Source: Nocardioides conyzicola (GTDB lineage Bacteria; Actinomycetota; Actinomycetes; Propionibacteriales; Nocardioidaceae). Taken from it: a DNA stretch of 64,000 nt. Where the stretch lies: contig NZ_BAABKM010000002.1 in the NCBI RefSeq assembly GCF_039543825.1, forward strand, positions 1,520,133-1,584,132, read 5' to 3'. The number at the start of each line of letters is the position of its first letter. Position 1 is the first letter of the stretch. The position numbers were made by a program, and so were the translations under genes. A model generated the notes under the pieces. That model was given only the letters and a program-made list of their open reading frames with translations, did no database searches and was not told the DNA's origin. Below, in pieces: positions 16,404 through 25,500 of this stretch.

Positions 16404-17626
16404 CACGGCCCCTCTCCCAGCGGGATGCGGATCCGCACCGTCGTGCCCTGGCCCGGGGCCGTGTCGACCACGAACGAGCCCCCGGTCCGCACCGCCCGCT
16501 CGTCCATCCCGACCAGGCCGAAGTGGCCCCTGCTGGCGGCTTCGCGGCGTCGGCCGGGTGCGATACCGGGCCCGTCGTCCGCGACGACCACCTCGAGCCA
16601 GCCGTCAGCGACCTCGGCGCCCACGGTCACCGTGGTGCCGTACGGCGTGTGCCGCGCGACGTTCTCCAGCGCCTCGTTGACCACGGCGCCCAGCTCGTAC
16701 TGGGCTGCTGGGTCGGTGCGTCCGAGGTCGGGGGCGATCCGGTCCACCACCGTCCGGTCGTAGACCGTCTCCCACCGTTGCAGGGTGGCCCGCAGCATGT
16801 CGGCGAGGGAGCTCGTGCCGTCCGCGCGTCGCATGGCCACCAGCAGCTCCCGGGACTCCCGGTTGGCGCGGCGCGCGGCGTCGGCGATCTGGCCCACCCG
16901 TTGCTCGGCGACGTCGGGGGCGCTGCGGACGACCGGAGCGGCCGCTTCGGCGAGCAACGCGATGCCGTGCACGGACTTGGTCACCGAGTCGTGCAGCTCC
17001 CGGGCCAGCCGGGCCCGCTCCTCGGCGATCGCGGCGCCCTCCCGCTGCTCGTGGAGCGCCTCCTCGAGGCGGGCGGCGGCGATCACGGCGTGCTGGAACG
17101 CGGCACCGGCGAAGACCATCGCGACCAGCAGCACCGGCATCACCACCAGGAGCAGGAACTCGGTGGCCGACGTGAGCCGATCCGGGAGGTTCGCGCTCGC
17201 CGCGATGAGCCAGCTCAGGAGGTAGCCGAGGCTGAAGATCCAGGCGCCGCGGTAGCCCAGGCACAACCCGGTGAAGAGTCCACCCGACACCAGCAGGAAC
17301 GCGACCGGGCTGAACAGACCCGTGCCGACCAGCAGCCCGGTGACCACGGTCAGGTCCAGCAGGTGCACTGCCGGGTGGGTGACCTGCACCTCGGCGAACC
17401 GCTCCCACCGCAGCAGCAGGAGGAGGACCCCCAGCATCCATCCGATCAGCACGACCAGCACTGCCGCGGGCTGGTCGGCGATCCAGGACCAGACGACCGC
17501 CAAGAGCCCGCCGACGAGCCGTACGTCGAGCAGCACCCGGACCAGGCTGGAGCTGGCGCGGCTCTGCGTCCAGTCGTCCGCCGCGTAGGGGCGGCGGAAG
17601 CGTTGCGGGATCGCGAGGTCGACCAT
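16403..17626 (-). CDS. Membrane sensor histidine kinase, NarL/DesK-like (HisKA_3)
   Basis: Protein of 407 residues with five or six hydrophobic segments between about 35 and 182 and then a cytoplasmic kinase core. The phosphoacceptor is His212 in LARELHDSVTKSVHGI, and the ATPase part has VVNEALENVARHT (N box) and VADDGPGI (G1), ending with HFGLVGMDERA. It starts two bases after the tadC stop (ATG 17626); a much longer frame to 18502 only reads through tadC. No large sensory ectodomain, so it probably senses a signal in the membrane. It pairs with the regulator immediately downstream. Confidence 0.88.
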   Translation of the reverse strand: MVDLAIPQRFRRPYAADDWTQSRASSSLVRVLLDVRLVGGLLAVVWSWIADQPAAVLVVLIGWMLGVLLLLLRWERFAEVQVTHPAVHLLDLTVVTGLLVGTGLFSPVAFLLVSGGLFTGLCLGYRGAWIFSLGYLLSWLIAASANLPDRLTSATEFLLLVVMPVLLVAMVFAGAAFQHAVIAAARLEEALHEQREGAAIAEERARLARELHDSVTKSVHGIALLAEAAAPVVRSAPDVAEQRVGQIADAARRANRESRELLVAMRRADGTSSLADMLRATLQRWETVYDRTVVDRIAPDLGRTDPAAQYELGAVVNEALENVARHTPYGTTVTVGAEVADGWLEVVVADDGPGIAPGRRREAASRGHFGLVGMDERAVRTGGSFVVDTAPGQGTTVRIRIPLGEGP

Positions 17627-17628
17627 GG

Positions 17629-18492
17629 TCAGCCCTTCAGGGTCGAGATCGCGATGGCCCCGATCATCATGGCGGCGATCGCCGGCATGATCACCAGCGT
17701 CAGCGCCAGGCTGATCTTGGGGTTGGCCTGGGCGGCCGCCTTGCGTGCCTTCTGACCCGCCGCCCGCCGCAGCTCGGTGGCGTACGTCGTGAGGAACTGA
17801 CCGACCGGGGCACCGAGCTCCTCCGCCTGCAGGTAGGCGGTCACGAACTCGATCATGGCGGGCGAGGCCGACCGCTCGCGGAGCTGGGCGAACGCCTCCC
17901 GGCGCGGGGTCCCGAGCTCGATCTGACGCAGTGCGATCAGCATCTCCTCGCCGACCGCCCCACCGACCATGACCGCCACCCGGGCGAGCGCCGTACGGAA
18001 GCCGAGGCCGGCGCTGATCGTGACCGCGAGCACGTCGAGGAAGTCGGGCAGCTCCTTGTCGATCAGCGCCCCCCGGCGCCGTCCGTTGAGCCACAGGGTC
18101 AGGCGCGGGAAGTACCACCCCAGGATCGGCAGCGGCAGTCCGAAGACGATGCCGTTGACCAGACCGAGGATGGCGACGATGCCGCCGAGGAAGGCCCAGG
18201 TCGCCTGCCGGGCGATCACGTCGTCGTAGCTGACCTTCTCCGCCTGCCCGGCCCGGTAGAGGGCCCGTTGGACGGAGCGACGCGATCGGGACGAGGCGCC
18301 GCGGACCGCGCGGCCCCCGATGGCGCGGTCCAGGAACCTCAGCAGCATCCCGACCAGGCTGGTGCGCTCGCGACGGTCGTCGACCGTCTCGGCCATCAGG
18401 TCCCCGGCGACCCCGGGGTCGCCGGCCAGTCGCCAGCCGCGCACCGCTATCAGCAGCAGGCTGGTGAAGATCAGCGCGAACAGCAGGCTCAT
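17629..18492 (-). CDS. tadC: Tad pilus inner-membrane platform protein TadC (type II secretion F domain)
   Basis: Protein of 287 residues. An N-terminal helix, then a cytoplasmic part, two hydrophobic segments around 97-130 and the T2SSF domain with ELPDFLDVLAVTISAGLGFRTAL and the closing GAPVGQFLTTYATELRRAAGQKARKAAAQANPKI and a last helix. Together with TadB it forms the membrane platform that the TadA motor acts on. It follows tadB after 19 bases. Confidence 0.88.
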   Translation of the reverse strand: MSLLFALIFTSLLLIAVRGWRLAGDPGVAGDLMAETVDDRRERTSLVGMLLRFLDRAIGGRAVRGASSRSRRSVQRALYRAGQAEKVSYDDVIARQATWAFLGGIVAILGLVNGIVFGLPLPILGWYFPRLTLWLNGRRRGALIDKELPDFLDVLAVTISAGLGFRTALARVAVMVGGAVGEEMLIALRQIELGTPRREAFAQLRERSASPAMIEFVTAYLQAEELGAPVGQFLTTYATELRRAAGQKARKAAAQANPKISLALTLVIMPAIAAMMIGAIAISTLKG

Positions 18493-18511
18493 CCGCGGCC
18501 ACCTCGCGTCG

Positions 18512-19435
18512 TCATACGTCCACCGTCCCGAACCGCTTGACCAGCAGCAGGCCGAGCCCGAAGACCCCGCCGCACACGGCGAACAGCACGATCCCGATCG
18601 GGTCCTCCAGCACCGTGCGCAGCCCGCCCTCGGCGAACATGTTGACCAGCAGCAGCATGAACGCGCCGAGGCCGGCGACCGCGGCCACGGTCGCCTTCGT
18701 GCCGGCGAGCAGGGTGTTGACCTCGCGCCGTACCTCGCGCCGGGTCTCCAGCGCGTCGGTGATCCCCCGCAGGGCGGTCACCACCCGGCCGCCTGCCCGG
18801 ACCTGGATCGCGAGCACGTTGACCAGCACCTGCACCTCGCGCGACGGCATCCGGTCCGCGAGCCTGCCGAGCACCTCGTCCAGGTCGGCGCCGACGACGA
18901 GCTCCCGGTTGACCTGCTCCAGCTCGGACCGCACCGGCTCGACCGACTCCTGGGCGGCCACGCCGAGCGCCGCCCGCAGCGCGAGCCCGGCCTGGGTCGC
19001 GTTGGCCAGGAGCCGGGCCAGCTCGGGCAGCTGGTCGACGAACTTCTGGCGCCGCTTCTCGATCCGGTAGCGCAGGAACGCGCGGAGTCCCATCACCACG
19101 CCGATCACGCCGATCACGGCGAGGACCGGGCCGCCGAGGCTGTCGGCGATCAGCCAGACCAGGACCATCACGACCATCGCGGCCAGCACCACCGTCCCCA
19201 CCGTCCAGCTCACGTCGGCGCGGTCGAGGGTGCGCCGGAGTCGGCGGCCCGCCGACGTGCGCAGCACCTGCCGTTCGGTCCACGAGGACAACCGCCCCCA
19301 CCCGCTCGTCTGCTCGTCCAGGTCGCTGGCGTAGATCACCCGCCGCCGGTCGCTCTCGGCGGCGAACATGGAGACTCCGAGCACGAAGGTCGCAGCCGTC
19401 CCCAGGCACAGCAGCACGATGGCGGTGATGGTCAT
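18512..19435 (-). CDS. tadB: Tad pilus inner-membrane platform protein TadB
   Basis: Protein of 307 residues with an N-terminal helix (ITAIVLLCLGTAATFVLGVSMF), a pair of helices near 80-120 and the T2SSF domain QLPELARLLANATQAGLALRAAL...VQVLVNVLAIQVRAGGRVVTAL, ending in two more helices. The ATG at 19435 overlaps the tadA stop in ATGA, so a longer frame to 19756 is rejected. Confidence 0.88.
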   Translation of the reverse strand: MTITAIVLLCLGTAATFVLGVSMFAAESDRRRVIYASDLDEQTSGWGRLSSWTERQVLRTSAGRRLRRTLDRADVSWTVGTVVLAAMVVMVLVWLIADSLGGPVLAVIGVIGVVMGLRAFLRYRIEKRRQKFVDQLPELARLLANATQAGLALRAALGVAAQESVEPVRSELEQVNRELVVGADLDEVLGRLADRMPSREVQVLVNVLAIQVRAGGRVVTALRGITDALETRREVRREVNTLLAGTKATVAAVAGLGAFMLLLVNMFAEGGLRTVLEDPIGIVLFAVCGGVFGLGLLLVKRFGTVDV

Positions 19436-20769
19436 GTCGACGTCCCCAGCACTCGGGGGTCGTACGCCGGCGGGACGGCTGCGCCGGCGGACCGGCAGCG
19501 CAGCAGCAGCTCGTCGGTGAGGGGTTGCCGGATCACCCGACCGGTGACGGCGCTGTGGCCGTCCCAGTCGTCGGCCTCGAACCGCATCATCGAGTGCCGC
19601 TGGTAGTCCTCGCGGTGCTGCGACGTGAGCGCGGCGATCTCCACGATCCGGCGCCGTCCGTCCGGGAGCCGGGTGAGCTGCACGATCACGTCGATCGCGG
19701 TGTTGACCTGGTCGCGCAGGGTGGCGTGCGGGAGCTCGATCTCCCCCATCGTGCACAGGGTCTCCATCCGCAGCAGGGCGTCCAGGACGCCGTTGGCGTG
19801 GATGGTCGCCAGCGAACCCTCGTGACCGGTGTTCATCGCCTGGAGCATGTCGAGCGCCTCGCCGCCACGCGTCTCACCGACGATGATCCGGTCCGGCCGC
19901 ATCCGCAGCGAGTTGCGGACCAGGTCGCGGATGGTCACCTGCCCTTCGCCCTCGACGTTGGCCGGGCGGGCCTCGAGCCGGATGACGTGCAGCTGCTGCA
20001 GCGCCAGCTCGGCAGCGTCCTCGATCGTCACGATCCGCTCCCGCTCCGGGATGAACGAGGACAGCGCGTTGAGCATGGTCGTCTTGCCCGATCCGGTGCC
20101 GCCGGAGATCAGGATGTTCGTCCGGGCGAGGACCAGGGCGCCGAGCAGGTCGGCCGTCTCCTGGTCGAACGTGTCGAGCCCGATCAGCTGCTCGATCGAG
20201 TAGGGCGTGGGGAAGCGACGGATCGTGATCGTCGGGCCGTCCACGGCCAGCGGCGGCACGATGACGTTGACCCGCTCACCGGTCGACAGTCGCGCGTCGA
20301 CCATGGGGCTCGACTCGTCCACGCGGCGGTTGACGCTGGCCACGATCCGGTCGATCGCCTGGTAGACCTGCGCCTCGGAGCTGAAGCGGATCGGCAGCAG
20401 ATGGAGCCGACCGGCCCTCTCGACGAAGATGTTCTCGGCTCCGTTGACCATGATCTCGGTGACCGTGTCGTCCTCGAGCAGCGGCTCGAGGATGCCGAGA
20501 CCCAGCGCCTCGTCGACCGTACGGCGCACCAGCCGACTGCGTTCGCGGTTGGACAGCAGCGGCCCCTCGCGCGTGAGCAGGGCGCCCACCACCCGCTCGA
20601 GGCGGGCCCGCTTCGCCTCGTCGGTCAGGGCAGAGAGCTCACTGAGGTTGACCTCGGCCAGCAGCAGCCGCCGCAGGTGGGCGGCCATGTCGTCGTCGAT
20701 GGCGCGGCTGAGGCCGACACCGCTGTCGATGTCGTGGTGGCCCGCCCTCACGCGGTCGCGCAGTGACAT
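19432..20769 (-). CDS. tadA: Tad pilus assembly ATPase TadA/CpaF
   Basis: Protein of 445 residues. N-terminal region followed by [17 protein letters not shown], then the GspE-type ATPase: Walker A GGTGSGKT at 223-230, Asp box TIEDAAEL, Walker B region [20 protein letters not shown] and the His box [12 protein letters not shown]. It is the cytoplasmic motor that powers Flp pilus extension and perhaps retraction. GAGGAG lies before the ATG. Confidence 0.93.
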   Translation of the reverse strand: MSLRDRVRAGHHDIDSGVGLSRAIDDDMAAHLRRLLLAEVNLSELSALTDEAKRARLERVVGALLTREGPLLSNRERSRLVRRTVDEALGLGILEPLLEDDTVTEIMVNGAENIFVERAGRLHLLPIRFSSEAQVYQAIDRIVASVNRRVDESSPMVDARLSTGERVNVIVPPLAVDGPTITIRRFPTPYSIEQLIGLDTFDQETADLLGALVLARTNILISGGTGSGKTTMLNALSSFIPERERIVTIEDAAELALQQLHVIRLEARPANVEGEGQVTIRDLVRNSLRMRPDRIIVGETRGGEALDMLQAMNTGHEGSLATIHANGVLDALLRMETLCTMGEIELPHATLRDQVNTAIDVIVQLTRLPDGRRRIVEIAALTSQHREDYQRHSMMRFEADDWDGHSAVTGRVIRQPLTDELLLRCRSAGAAVPPAYDPRVLGTST

Positions 20770-20792
20770 GTGGCTCCTCGTCCGTTGGTGGG

Positions 20793-21209
20793 TCAGAAGC
20801 CGCCGGTGCCGGGGTCCTGCGGCATGATCGCGCTGCGCTCGATGGTCAGGTCGAGACCGGGCACCCCGATCCCGAGGAACGGCACCGTCGCCTCCGCCGT
20901 GGCAGAGACCGAGCCGGCCGCGCCCGACGTACCTGGCTCCCTGGCACTGGCGTCGTGGGCCCGGACGTCGACCCGGAACCGCGGGTTGGCCTGCGAGCGA
21001 CCGTGGTTCTCGGCCGCCGAGGCGGGCGTGCCCTTGCTCATCTCGCGGGTGGCGAGGCGGGCCGCGGACTCCGCCTCGACTCCCGCCTGGGCGAGCAGGT
21101 AGAGCTGGAACATCGCGCCGACGACGATGACGATGATCGGGATCATGCCGAGCGTCTCGATCGCGGTGATGGACCCGCGTTCGTCTCGCTGTGCCCGTCT
21201 GCGCTTCAT
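20793..21209 (-). CDS. TadE-like pseudopilin
   Basis: Protein of 138 residues. Leader MKRRRAQRDERG, then SITAIETLGMIPIIVIVVGAMFQLYLLAQAGVEAESAARLATREM: a pseudopilin helix followed by the Ala-rich amphipathic segment of TadE proteins, then a small exterior domain. The ATG at 21209 has AGGGAG 5 bases upstream; a GTG two codons earlier is less well placed. It lies between the CpaE-TadE fusion and tadA. Confidence 0.8.
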   Translation of the reverse strand: MKRRRAQRDERGSITAIETLGMIPIIVIVVGAMFQLYLLAQAGVEAESAARLATREMSKGTPASAAENHGRSQANPRFRVDVRAHDASAREPGTSGAAGSVSATAEATVPFLGIGVPGLDLTIERSAIMPQDPGTGGF

Positions 21210-21224
21210 GTCCACTCCCTGCTC

Positions 21225-22808
21225 CTAGTCCGTGTAGCTGCCGCTCTGCTTGATCGACAGGTCACCGAGCGGCACGATCTGCGGCACGTGCACCTCGGCG
21301 GTGAAGGTGCCGTCGCCGTGGTCCCTCACCTGGACGTCGAGGAAGCCCGGGACCCGCGACTCTGCGGCCTCCTGAGCACGCACCTGTCGGGGGATGAGCC
21401 CGTCGCGGCTCCCGATGATCGCGGCCGCGTCGGCGGCGCGACGGCTCGACACCGTGGCGATGGCGTACAACGCCACCTGCAGGAGCAGGAGGAAGAGAGC
21501 CGCCGACACGACGATCCCGAAGATCATCTCGACCGTGGTCTGGCCGGCGTCGCCCCGCTTGCGTCGCTTGCGTCCGCGCCGCGACTTCATCTCCGCGATC
21601 GCCTGGTCCGCCTCGGTCCTCAGGACCGGCTCGTCCGATCCCCGCGGACGCAGCCGCGTGCCGAGCTGGAGCTCGCGGCCGAGCGCGATGATCGCCCGGC
21701 GGAACGGCGAGTCGCCCAGGTCGAGCGCCGACGCCCCGTTGGCGACCTCCTCCAGGTGCTTCCAGTCCTCGGGCACCGCGACCTTGAACGCCTCCGTGCC
21801 GGTGATCCGACGACCCAGGTCCGGCTGGACCTCGGACCGGGGGCTCGCCCGGTTGAACAGCACCTTCACGTCGCCGGCCTTGGCGACCTCCAGCCGCGAC
21901 ATCATGCCGAGCGTCTCCCTCGCCCCGCGCAGGGCCGGTACGTCGGGGGTGGCCACCAGGATCAGGTCGTCGGCGAAGTCCATCGCCACCGCCCCGGGCT
22001 CGGTGAGCACGCTGCCGGCGTCGACGATGACCACGTCGAACTGGTCCCGGATCGCGCCCAGGATGTAGCGGGTCGCGTCGCCAGTGACCTCGTCGGCCCG
22101 CTCGGGCTCGTGGGGTGCGAGCAGCATCTTCAGCCCGGAGTAGTGGCCGAACAGCGCCTCGTCGACGTGTCGGCCGGTGACGTTCTCGGCGACCGGCACG
22201 AGGTCGAGGATCGTCCGGCGGCCGTGGAAGTCGAGGAGGTGCCGCAATCCCCGTTGCTGCAGGTCGAGGTCGACCAGGCACACCCGCCGGCCGTTGCCGC
22301 CGCGCACCGCGGTCAGCGCCAGGTGCAGGGCGATCGTCGACGTGCCGACCCCGCCCTTGGCGCCGGTGACGACGATGACCCGGCCGGCGGCGTCGGCCCC
22401 GCTGCTGGCGAAGGCCATGCTGCGCACCCGGCGCTGCCAGTCGGCGATCTGCGCCAACCGTCCATGGAGGTCCTCCACCGACGGGTTGGTGGGGAGCAGG
22501 CCGCGGGCGCCGGCCTCCATCGCGGCCGAGAAGAACTCGACGGACGGGTGGTCGGCGAGGATGACGACGCCCAGGTCCGGGCGGACCTTGGTGAGCTCAC
22601 GGGTCATGGACAGCACGACCTGCTCGCCGAAGTCCACGTCGACCAGCAGGAGGTCGAGCTCCTGATCGGCGTCGTCGACGACGAGCGCGACGTCGCTGCG
22701 CGCCTCGACCGCGCCGAGGATCGTGAGCTCGCCGATCTCGCCGAGGGTGACGACCACCCGGTTGCGCCGTTCCTCGTTCTCGCCGGCGACCAGCACACGT
22801 CCGTTCAT
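21225..22808 (-). CDS. CpaE/TadZ-type ATPase fused to a C-terminal TadE pseudopilin
   Basis: Single open frame of 527 residues. Residues 1-130 resemble a degenerate receiver domain (LLLVDVDFGEQ), and 143-390 form a MinD/ParA-like ATPase with deviant Walker A KGGVGTST (151-158), VCLVDLDLQ and VVIVDAGS. CpaE/TadZ proteins locate the Tad apparatus at the membrane. After a linker rich in Arg/Lys (408-419) comes AG/QTTVEMIFGIVVSAALFLLLLQ (421-444), a prepilin signal and helix, then a TadE domain to 527. An internal ATG at 21590 has GGAG directly abutting it, too close to act as a good ribosome site, so a true fusion is favoured. Prepilin peptidase could split it. Confidence 0.85.
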   Translation of the reverse strand: MNGRVLVAGENEERRNRVVVTLGEIGELTILGAVEARSDVALVVDDADQELDLLLVDVDFGEQVVLSMTRELTKVRPDLGVVILADHPSVEFFSAAMEAGARGLLPTNPSVEDLHGRLAQIADWQRRVRSMAFASSGADAAGRVIVVTGAKGGVGTSTIALHLALTAVRGGNGRRVCLVDLDLQQRGLRHLLDFHGRRTILDLVPVAENVTGRHVDEALFGHYSGLKMLLAPHEPERADEVTGDATRYILGAIRDQFDVVIVDAGSVLTEPGAVAMDFADDLILVATPDVPALRGARETLGMMSRLEVAKAGDVKVLFNRASPRSEVQPDLGRRITGTEAFKVAVPEDWKHLEEVANGASALDLGDSPFRRAIIALGRELQLGTRLRPRGSDEPVLRTEADQAIAEMKSRRGRKRRKRGDAGQTTVEMIFGIVVSAALFLLLLQVALYAIATVSSRRAADAAAIIGSRDGLIPRQVRAQEAAESRVPGFLDVQVRDHGDGTFTAEVHVPQIVPLGDLSIKQSGSYTD

Positions 22809-23527
22809 TTCTCGTCTCCCGGGATCTGGAAGGTCTCCTCGTAGGAGCGCTTGTCAGGCGCGACCAGCGAGTCGTCGGTCGGCGTGCGCAGGGCGAGGCG
22901 CACCTCGAGCGCGAACGACTCCGCGAACGTCAGCGCCTTGATCTCGTCGGTGTTGGCGACGAACGTCACCGGCACCGCCTGCGTGGGCTCGACGACCCCG
23001 GCCGAGGTCTGCCGGGTGCGTTCGGTCTCGAGACCGACGTCGAGCACTCGCATCCCCTGCGCGACCACCTTGGCCCGCGGGCCGACCGTGGTGGTCTCGC
23101 CGTCGAAGGTCGCCCACACGTCGACCTGGGCACCGGGGGTGAGCTTGCCGGCGACGCCCGACTCCGCATCGACGAGGATCGTCACCGCCCGGGTGCCGGG
23201 CTCGACCTCGGGCGCGGCGACGACCGTGCTGGACTGCAGCAGGGTGCCGCTCGGGATGTCCGCGGCGGCGACCGTCCCCACCAGGTCGTCGAGCGAGCGC
23301 ACGGCGGTGTCCGGCAGCCATCGCGCCGGCACCTCGATCTCCTTGACGGAATCGAGCGGGATCGCTTGGTACTGGGGCACATCGGTCGTGAGCTCCCACG
23401 CCTGGACCTTGTCGCCGACCTCGGACTCGATGTTGTTGACGTAGCTCAACACCGCGAAGAACACAGCGATTGCGCCGACGACCGCAACCACGATCATCAT
23501 GACGCCGCGGCGCTGACGGGGATTCAT
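22805..23527 (-). CDS. cpaB: Flp pilus assembly protein CpaB/RcpC (SAF domain)
   Basis: Protein of 240 residues with one N-terminal helix (GVMMIVVAVVGAIAVFFAVLSYV) and an exterior part with an SAF-like domain: DVPQYQAIPLDSVKEIEVPARWLP, then DIPSGTLLQSSTVV, and the RcpC-type PGTRAVTILVDAESGVAGKLTPGAQVDVWATF. CpaB proteins help form the pilus channel through the envelope. The start at 23527 overlaps the upstream stop; the end overlaps the CpaE fusion in ATGA. Confidence 0.88.
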   Translation of the reverse strand: MNPRQRRGVMMIVVAVVGAIAVFFAVLSYVNNIESEVGDKVQAWELTTDVPQYQAIPLDSVKEIEVPARWLPDTAVRSLDDLVGTVAAADIPSGTLLQSSTVVAAPEVEPGTRAVTILVDAESGVAGKLTPGAQVDVWATFDGETTTVGPRAKVVAQGMRVLDVGLETERTRQTSAGVVEPTQAVPVTFVANTDEIKALTFAESFALEVRLALRTPTDDSLVAPDKRSYEETFQIPGDEK

Positions 23528-24339
23528 ACGAAGGCCTCCTGGGCGGAGCAGAAGCGACAGTGGGAGGTCACGGGCTCGCCGCACTCCGGGCACCGACGCC
23601 AGGGTCCGGTCCCGATTCGAGAGGCCAGCACGCGCAGGTCGCTGGTCAGCACGCACCGCTCGTAGTAGTTGCGGGTGCCCCACCAGCCGCTGGTGACCGG
23701 GGCGGGACCCTCGACGTCGATGGTCGGGAGCTGACCGTTCGAGACCGGCTGTCCGCGACTCGCCAACCTCCCCGCCAGGGCGGGGTTGCCGGCGCGGACG
23801 ACGACGGCGTCCGGTCCGATCAACGCGTCGGCGTGGTGCCCGGACCGGGGCACTCCCACCTCGATCCGTTCCGTGAACCGGATCCGCACCACCGCGCCGG
23901 GGATCATCGACACCAGGTGATGCCGCAGGCCGATCTCGGGCAGGTCCAGCCCGGAGACCCGGCGGCTGACCGCCTCGATCCGGGAGTGGCCGAGGATCAG
24001 CGGCAGCCCGCTGAGCACGGCTCCGGGTGCGACGCCGAGCTCGGCGAGACCGGCCAGCACGGTGGCGGTGCTCGCCAGACCGGTCAGCGGGCGGCGGACG
24101 CCGACCGGGAGCACCCGGAAGTCGCCGTACACGCTGCGCAGGAGCCGCAGGCGGTGCTCGCTGACACGGGTGCCGTCATGCACCAGCAGGCGCGGCACGT
24201 CTGACTCCTCGGAGAGCAGGTGGTCGAGCGCAGCGTCGAGGAACCCGGGTTCACTGGGGTGCGGCAGCTCCACGACCGCGCCGTACGGCAACGACGGCAC
24301 GGCAGCCGCAGGGAACCCGCAGGCGATCACCCGAAACAC
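23524..24339 (-). CDS. Unrecognised protein with C-terminal zinc ribbon, first gene of the tad operon
   Basis: Protein of about 271 residues. The end RCPECGEPVTSHCRFCSAQ (four Cys in two CxxC pairs) is a zinc ribbon. The body contains LPYGAVVELPHP, VHDGTRVSEHRLRLLRSVYGDFRVLPVGVRRPL and SGWWGTRNYYERCVLTSDLRVLA, with no catalytic motif I know. It has no signal peptide and is probably cytoplasmic. I place the start at the GTG 24339 because AAGGGAG lies 8 bases upstream; an ATG at 24357 is the alternative. It overlaps cpaB by 4 bases, so it belongs to the pilus operon. Confidence 0.65.
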   Translation of the reverse strand: MFRVIACGFPAAAVPSLPYGAVVELPHPSEPGFLDAALDHLLSEESDVPRLLVHDGTRVSEHRLRLLRSVYGDFRVLPVGVRRPLTGLASTATVLAGLAELGVAPGAVLSGLPLILGHSRIEAVSRRVSGLDLPEIGLRHHLVSMIPGAVVRIRFTERIEVGVPRSGHHADALIGPDAVVVRAGNPALAGRLASRGQPVSNGQLPTIDVEGPAPVTSGWWGTRNYYERCVLTSDLRVLASRIGTGPWRRCPECGEPVTSHCRFCSAQEAFV

Positions 24340-24525
24340 GACACCGGCTCCCTTCATGAGTCCCGAGAACACATGACGCAAGAAAGCATGAGATGAGGAG
24401 GATCCGACCCCGAGAGGGCCGTCGAACACTCAGGACCCTGCCCCCGGTGGAAATCGCACAAACCCGACCACTAGTCAAACATCGGGAAACACGGGCGCGT
24501 CGAGCCGACGACGTGCCCGGCCGGC
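24340..24525 (-). promoter_or_regulatory. Presumed promoter region of the tad operon
   Basis: About 170-186 bases between menB and the first tad gene, clearly less GC-rich than its surroundings. On the minus strand TTGACT (24478-24473) is followed after 17 bases by GATTTC, a weak -35/-10 pair. I see no operator. The menB transcript must also end here. Confidence 0.4.
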
Positions 24526-25443
24526 TCAGTAGTACCAGGGGTAAGGCGACCAGTCGGGCTCGCGCTTCTCGAGGAACTGGTCGCGCCCCTCCTGCGCCTC
24601 GTCGGTCATGTACGCAAGCCGGGTGGCCTCGCCGGCGAAGAGCTGCTGGCCGACCAGGCCGTCGTCGAGGAGGTTGAAGGAGTACTTCAGCATCCGCTGG
24701 GCGGTCGGGGACTTGCCGTTGATCTTGCGACCCCAGTCGAGGGCGACCTTCTCGAGCTCGGCGTGCGGCACGGCCCGGTTGACGGTGCCCATCCGGACGC
24801 CGTCCTCGGCGGAGTACTCGTCGCCGAGGAAGAAGATCTCGCGGGCGTACTTCTGGCCGACCTGGCGGGCGAGGTAGGCCGAGCCGAAGCCGCCGTCGAA
24901 GGAGCCGACGTCGGCGTCGGTCTGCTTGAAGCGCGCCTCCTCGGCGCTGGCGATCGTCAGGTCGCAGACGACGTGCAGGCTGTGGCCGCCGCCGGCGGTC
25001 CAGCCGGGCACGACGGCGATGACGACCTTGGGCATGAACCGGATCAGCCGCTGCACCTCGAGGATGTGCAGCCGCGCCAGCTTGGCCTTGTCCACAGTCT
25101 CCTCGGTCTCGCCGTCGGCGTACTGGTAGCCGGCACGGCCGCGGATGCGCTGGTCGCCCCCGGTGCAGAACGCCCACTTGCCGTTCTTCTCGCTCGGCCC
25201 GTTGCCGGTGATCAGCACGCAGCCGACGTCGCTCGACCGGCGCGCGTGCTCGAGGACCCGGAGGAGCTCGTCGACGGTGTGCGGCCGGAAGGCGTTGAGG
25301 ATGTCGGGCCGGTCGAACGCCACTCGGACCGTGCCGTGGGCCTTCGCCCGGTGGTAGGTCAGGTCGGTCAAGTCCTCGAAGCCGGGCACGTCGTCCCAGT
25401 CGTCGGCGTCGAAGATCTCGGACACTCCCTCGATGGCGCTCAT
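24526..25443 (-). CDS. menB: 1,4-dihydroxy-2-naphthoyl-CoA synthase (MenB)
   Basis: Crotonase-fold enzyme of 305 residues that closes the second ring in menaquinone synthesis. Family features: FDRPDILNAFRPHTVDEL, oxyanion-hole stretch FCTGGDQRIRGRAGY, the GWTAGGGHSLHVVCDLTIAS block, the TDADVGSFDGGFGSAYLARQ region and the C-terminal SPTAQRMLKYSFN. The actinobacterial-length N-terminus starts at the ATG 25443; the longer frame upstream is read over the divergent gene. No other men genes are next to it. Confidence 0.93.
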   Translation of the reverse strand: MSAIEGVSEIFDADDWDDVPGFEDLTDLTYHRAKAHGTVRVAFDRPDILNAFRPHTVDELLRVLEHARRSSDVGCVLITGNGPSEKNGKWAFCTGGDQRIRGRAGYQYADGETEETVDKAKLARLHILEVQRLIRFMPKVVIAVVPGWTAGGGHSLHVVCDLTIASAEEARFKQTDADVGSFDGGFGSAYLARQVGQKYAREIFFLGDEYSAEDGVRMGTVNRAVPHAELEKVALDWGRKINGKSPTAQRMLKYSFNLLDDGLVGQQLFAGEATRLAYMTDEAQEGRDQFLEKREPDWSPYPWYY

Positions 25444-25500
25444 GACCCGCACGCTATCGCCGCCCTGGAATACCGGAGCCACAGGTGGTCTTCTGGTGAC

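Noticed and set aside
21225-21590. Separate tadE gene starting at the internal ATG at 21590
   Set aside because: The GGAG directly abuts the ATG, leaving no usable spacing, and the upstream frame is continuous without a stop.
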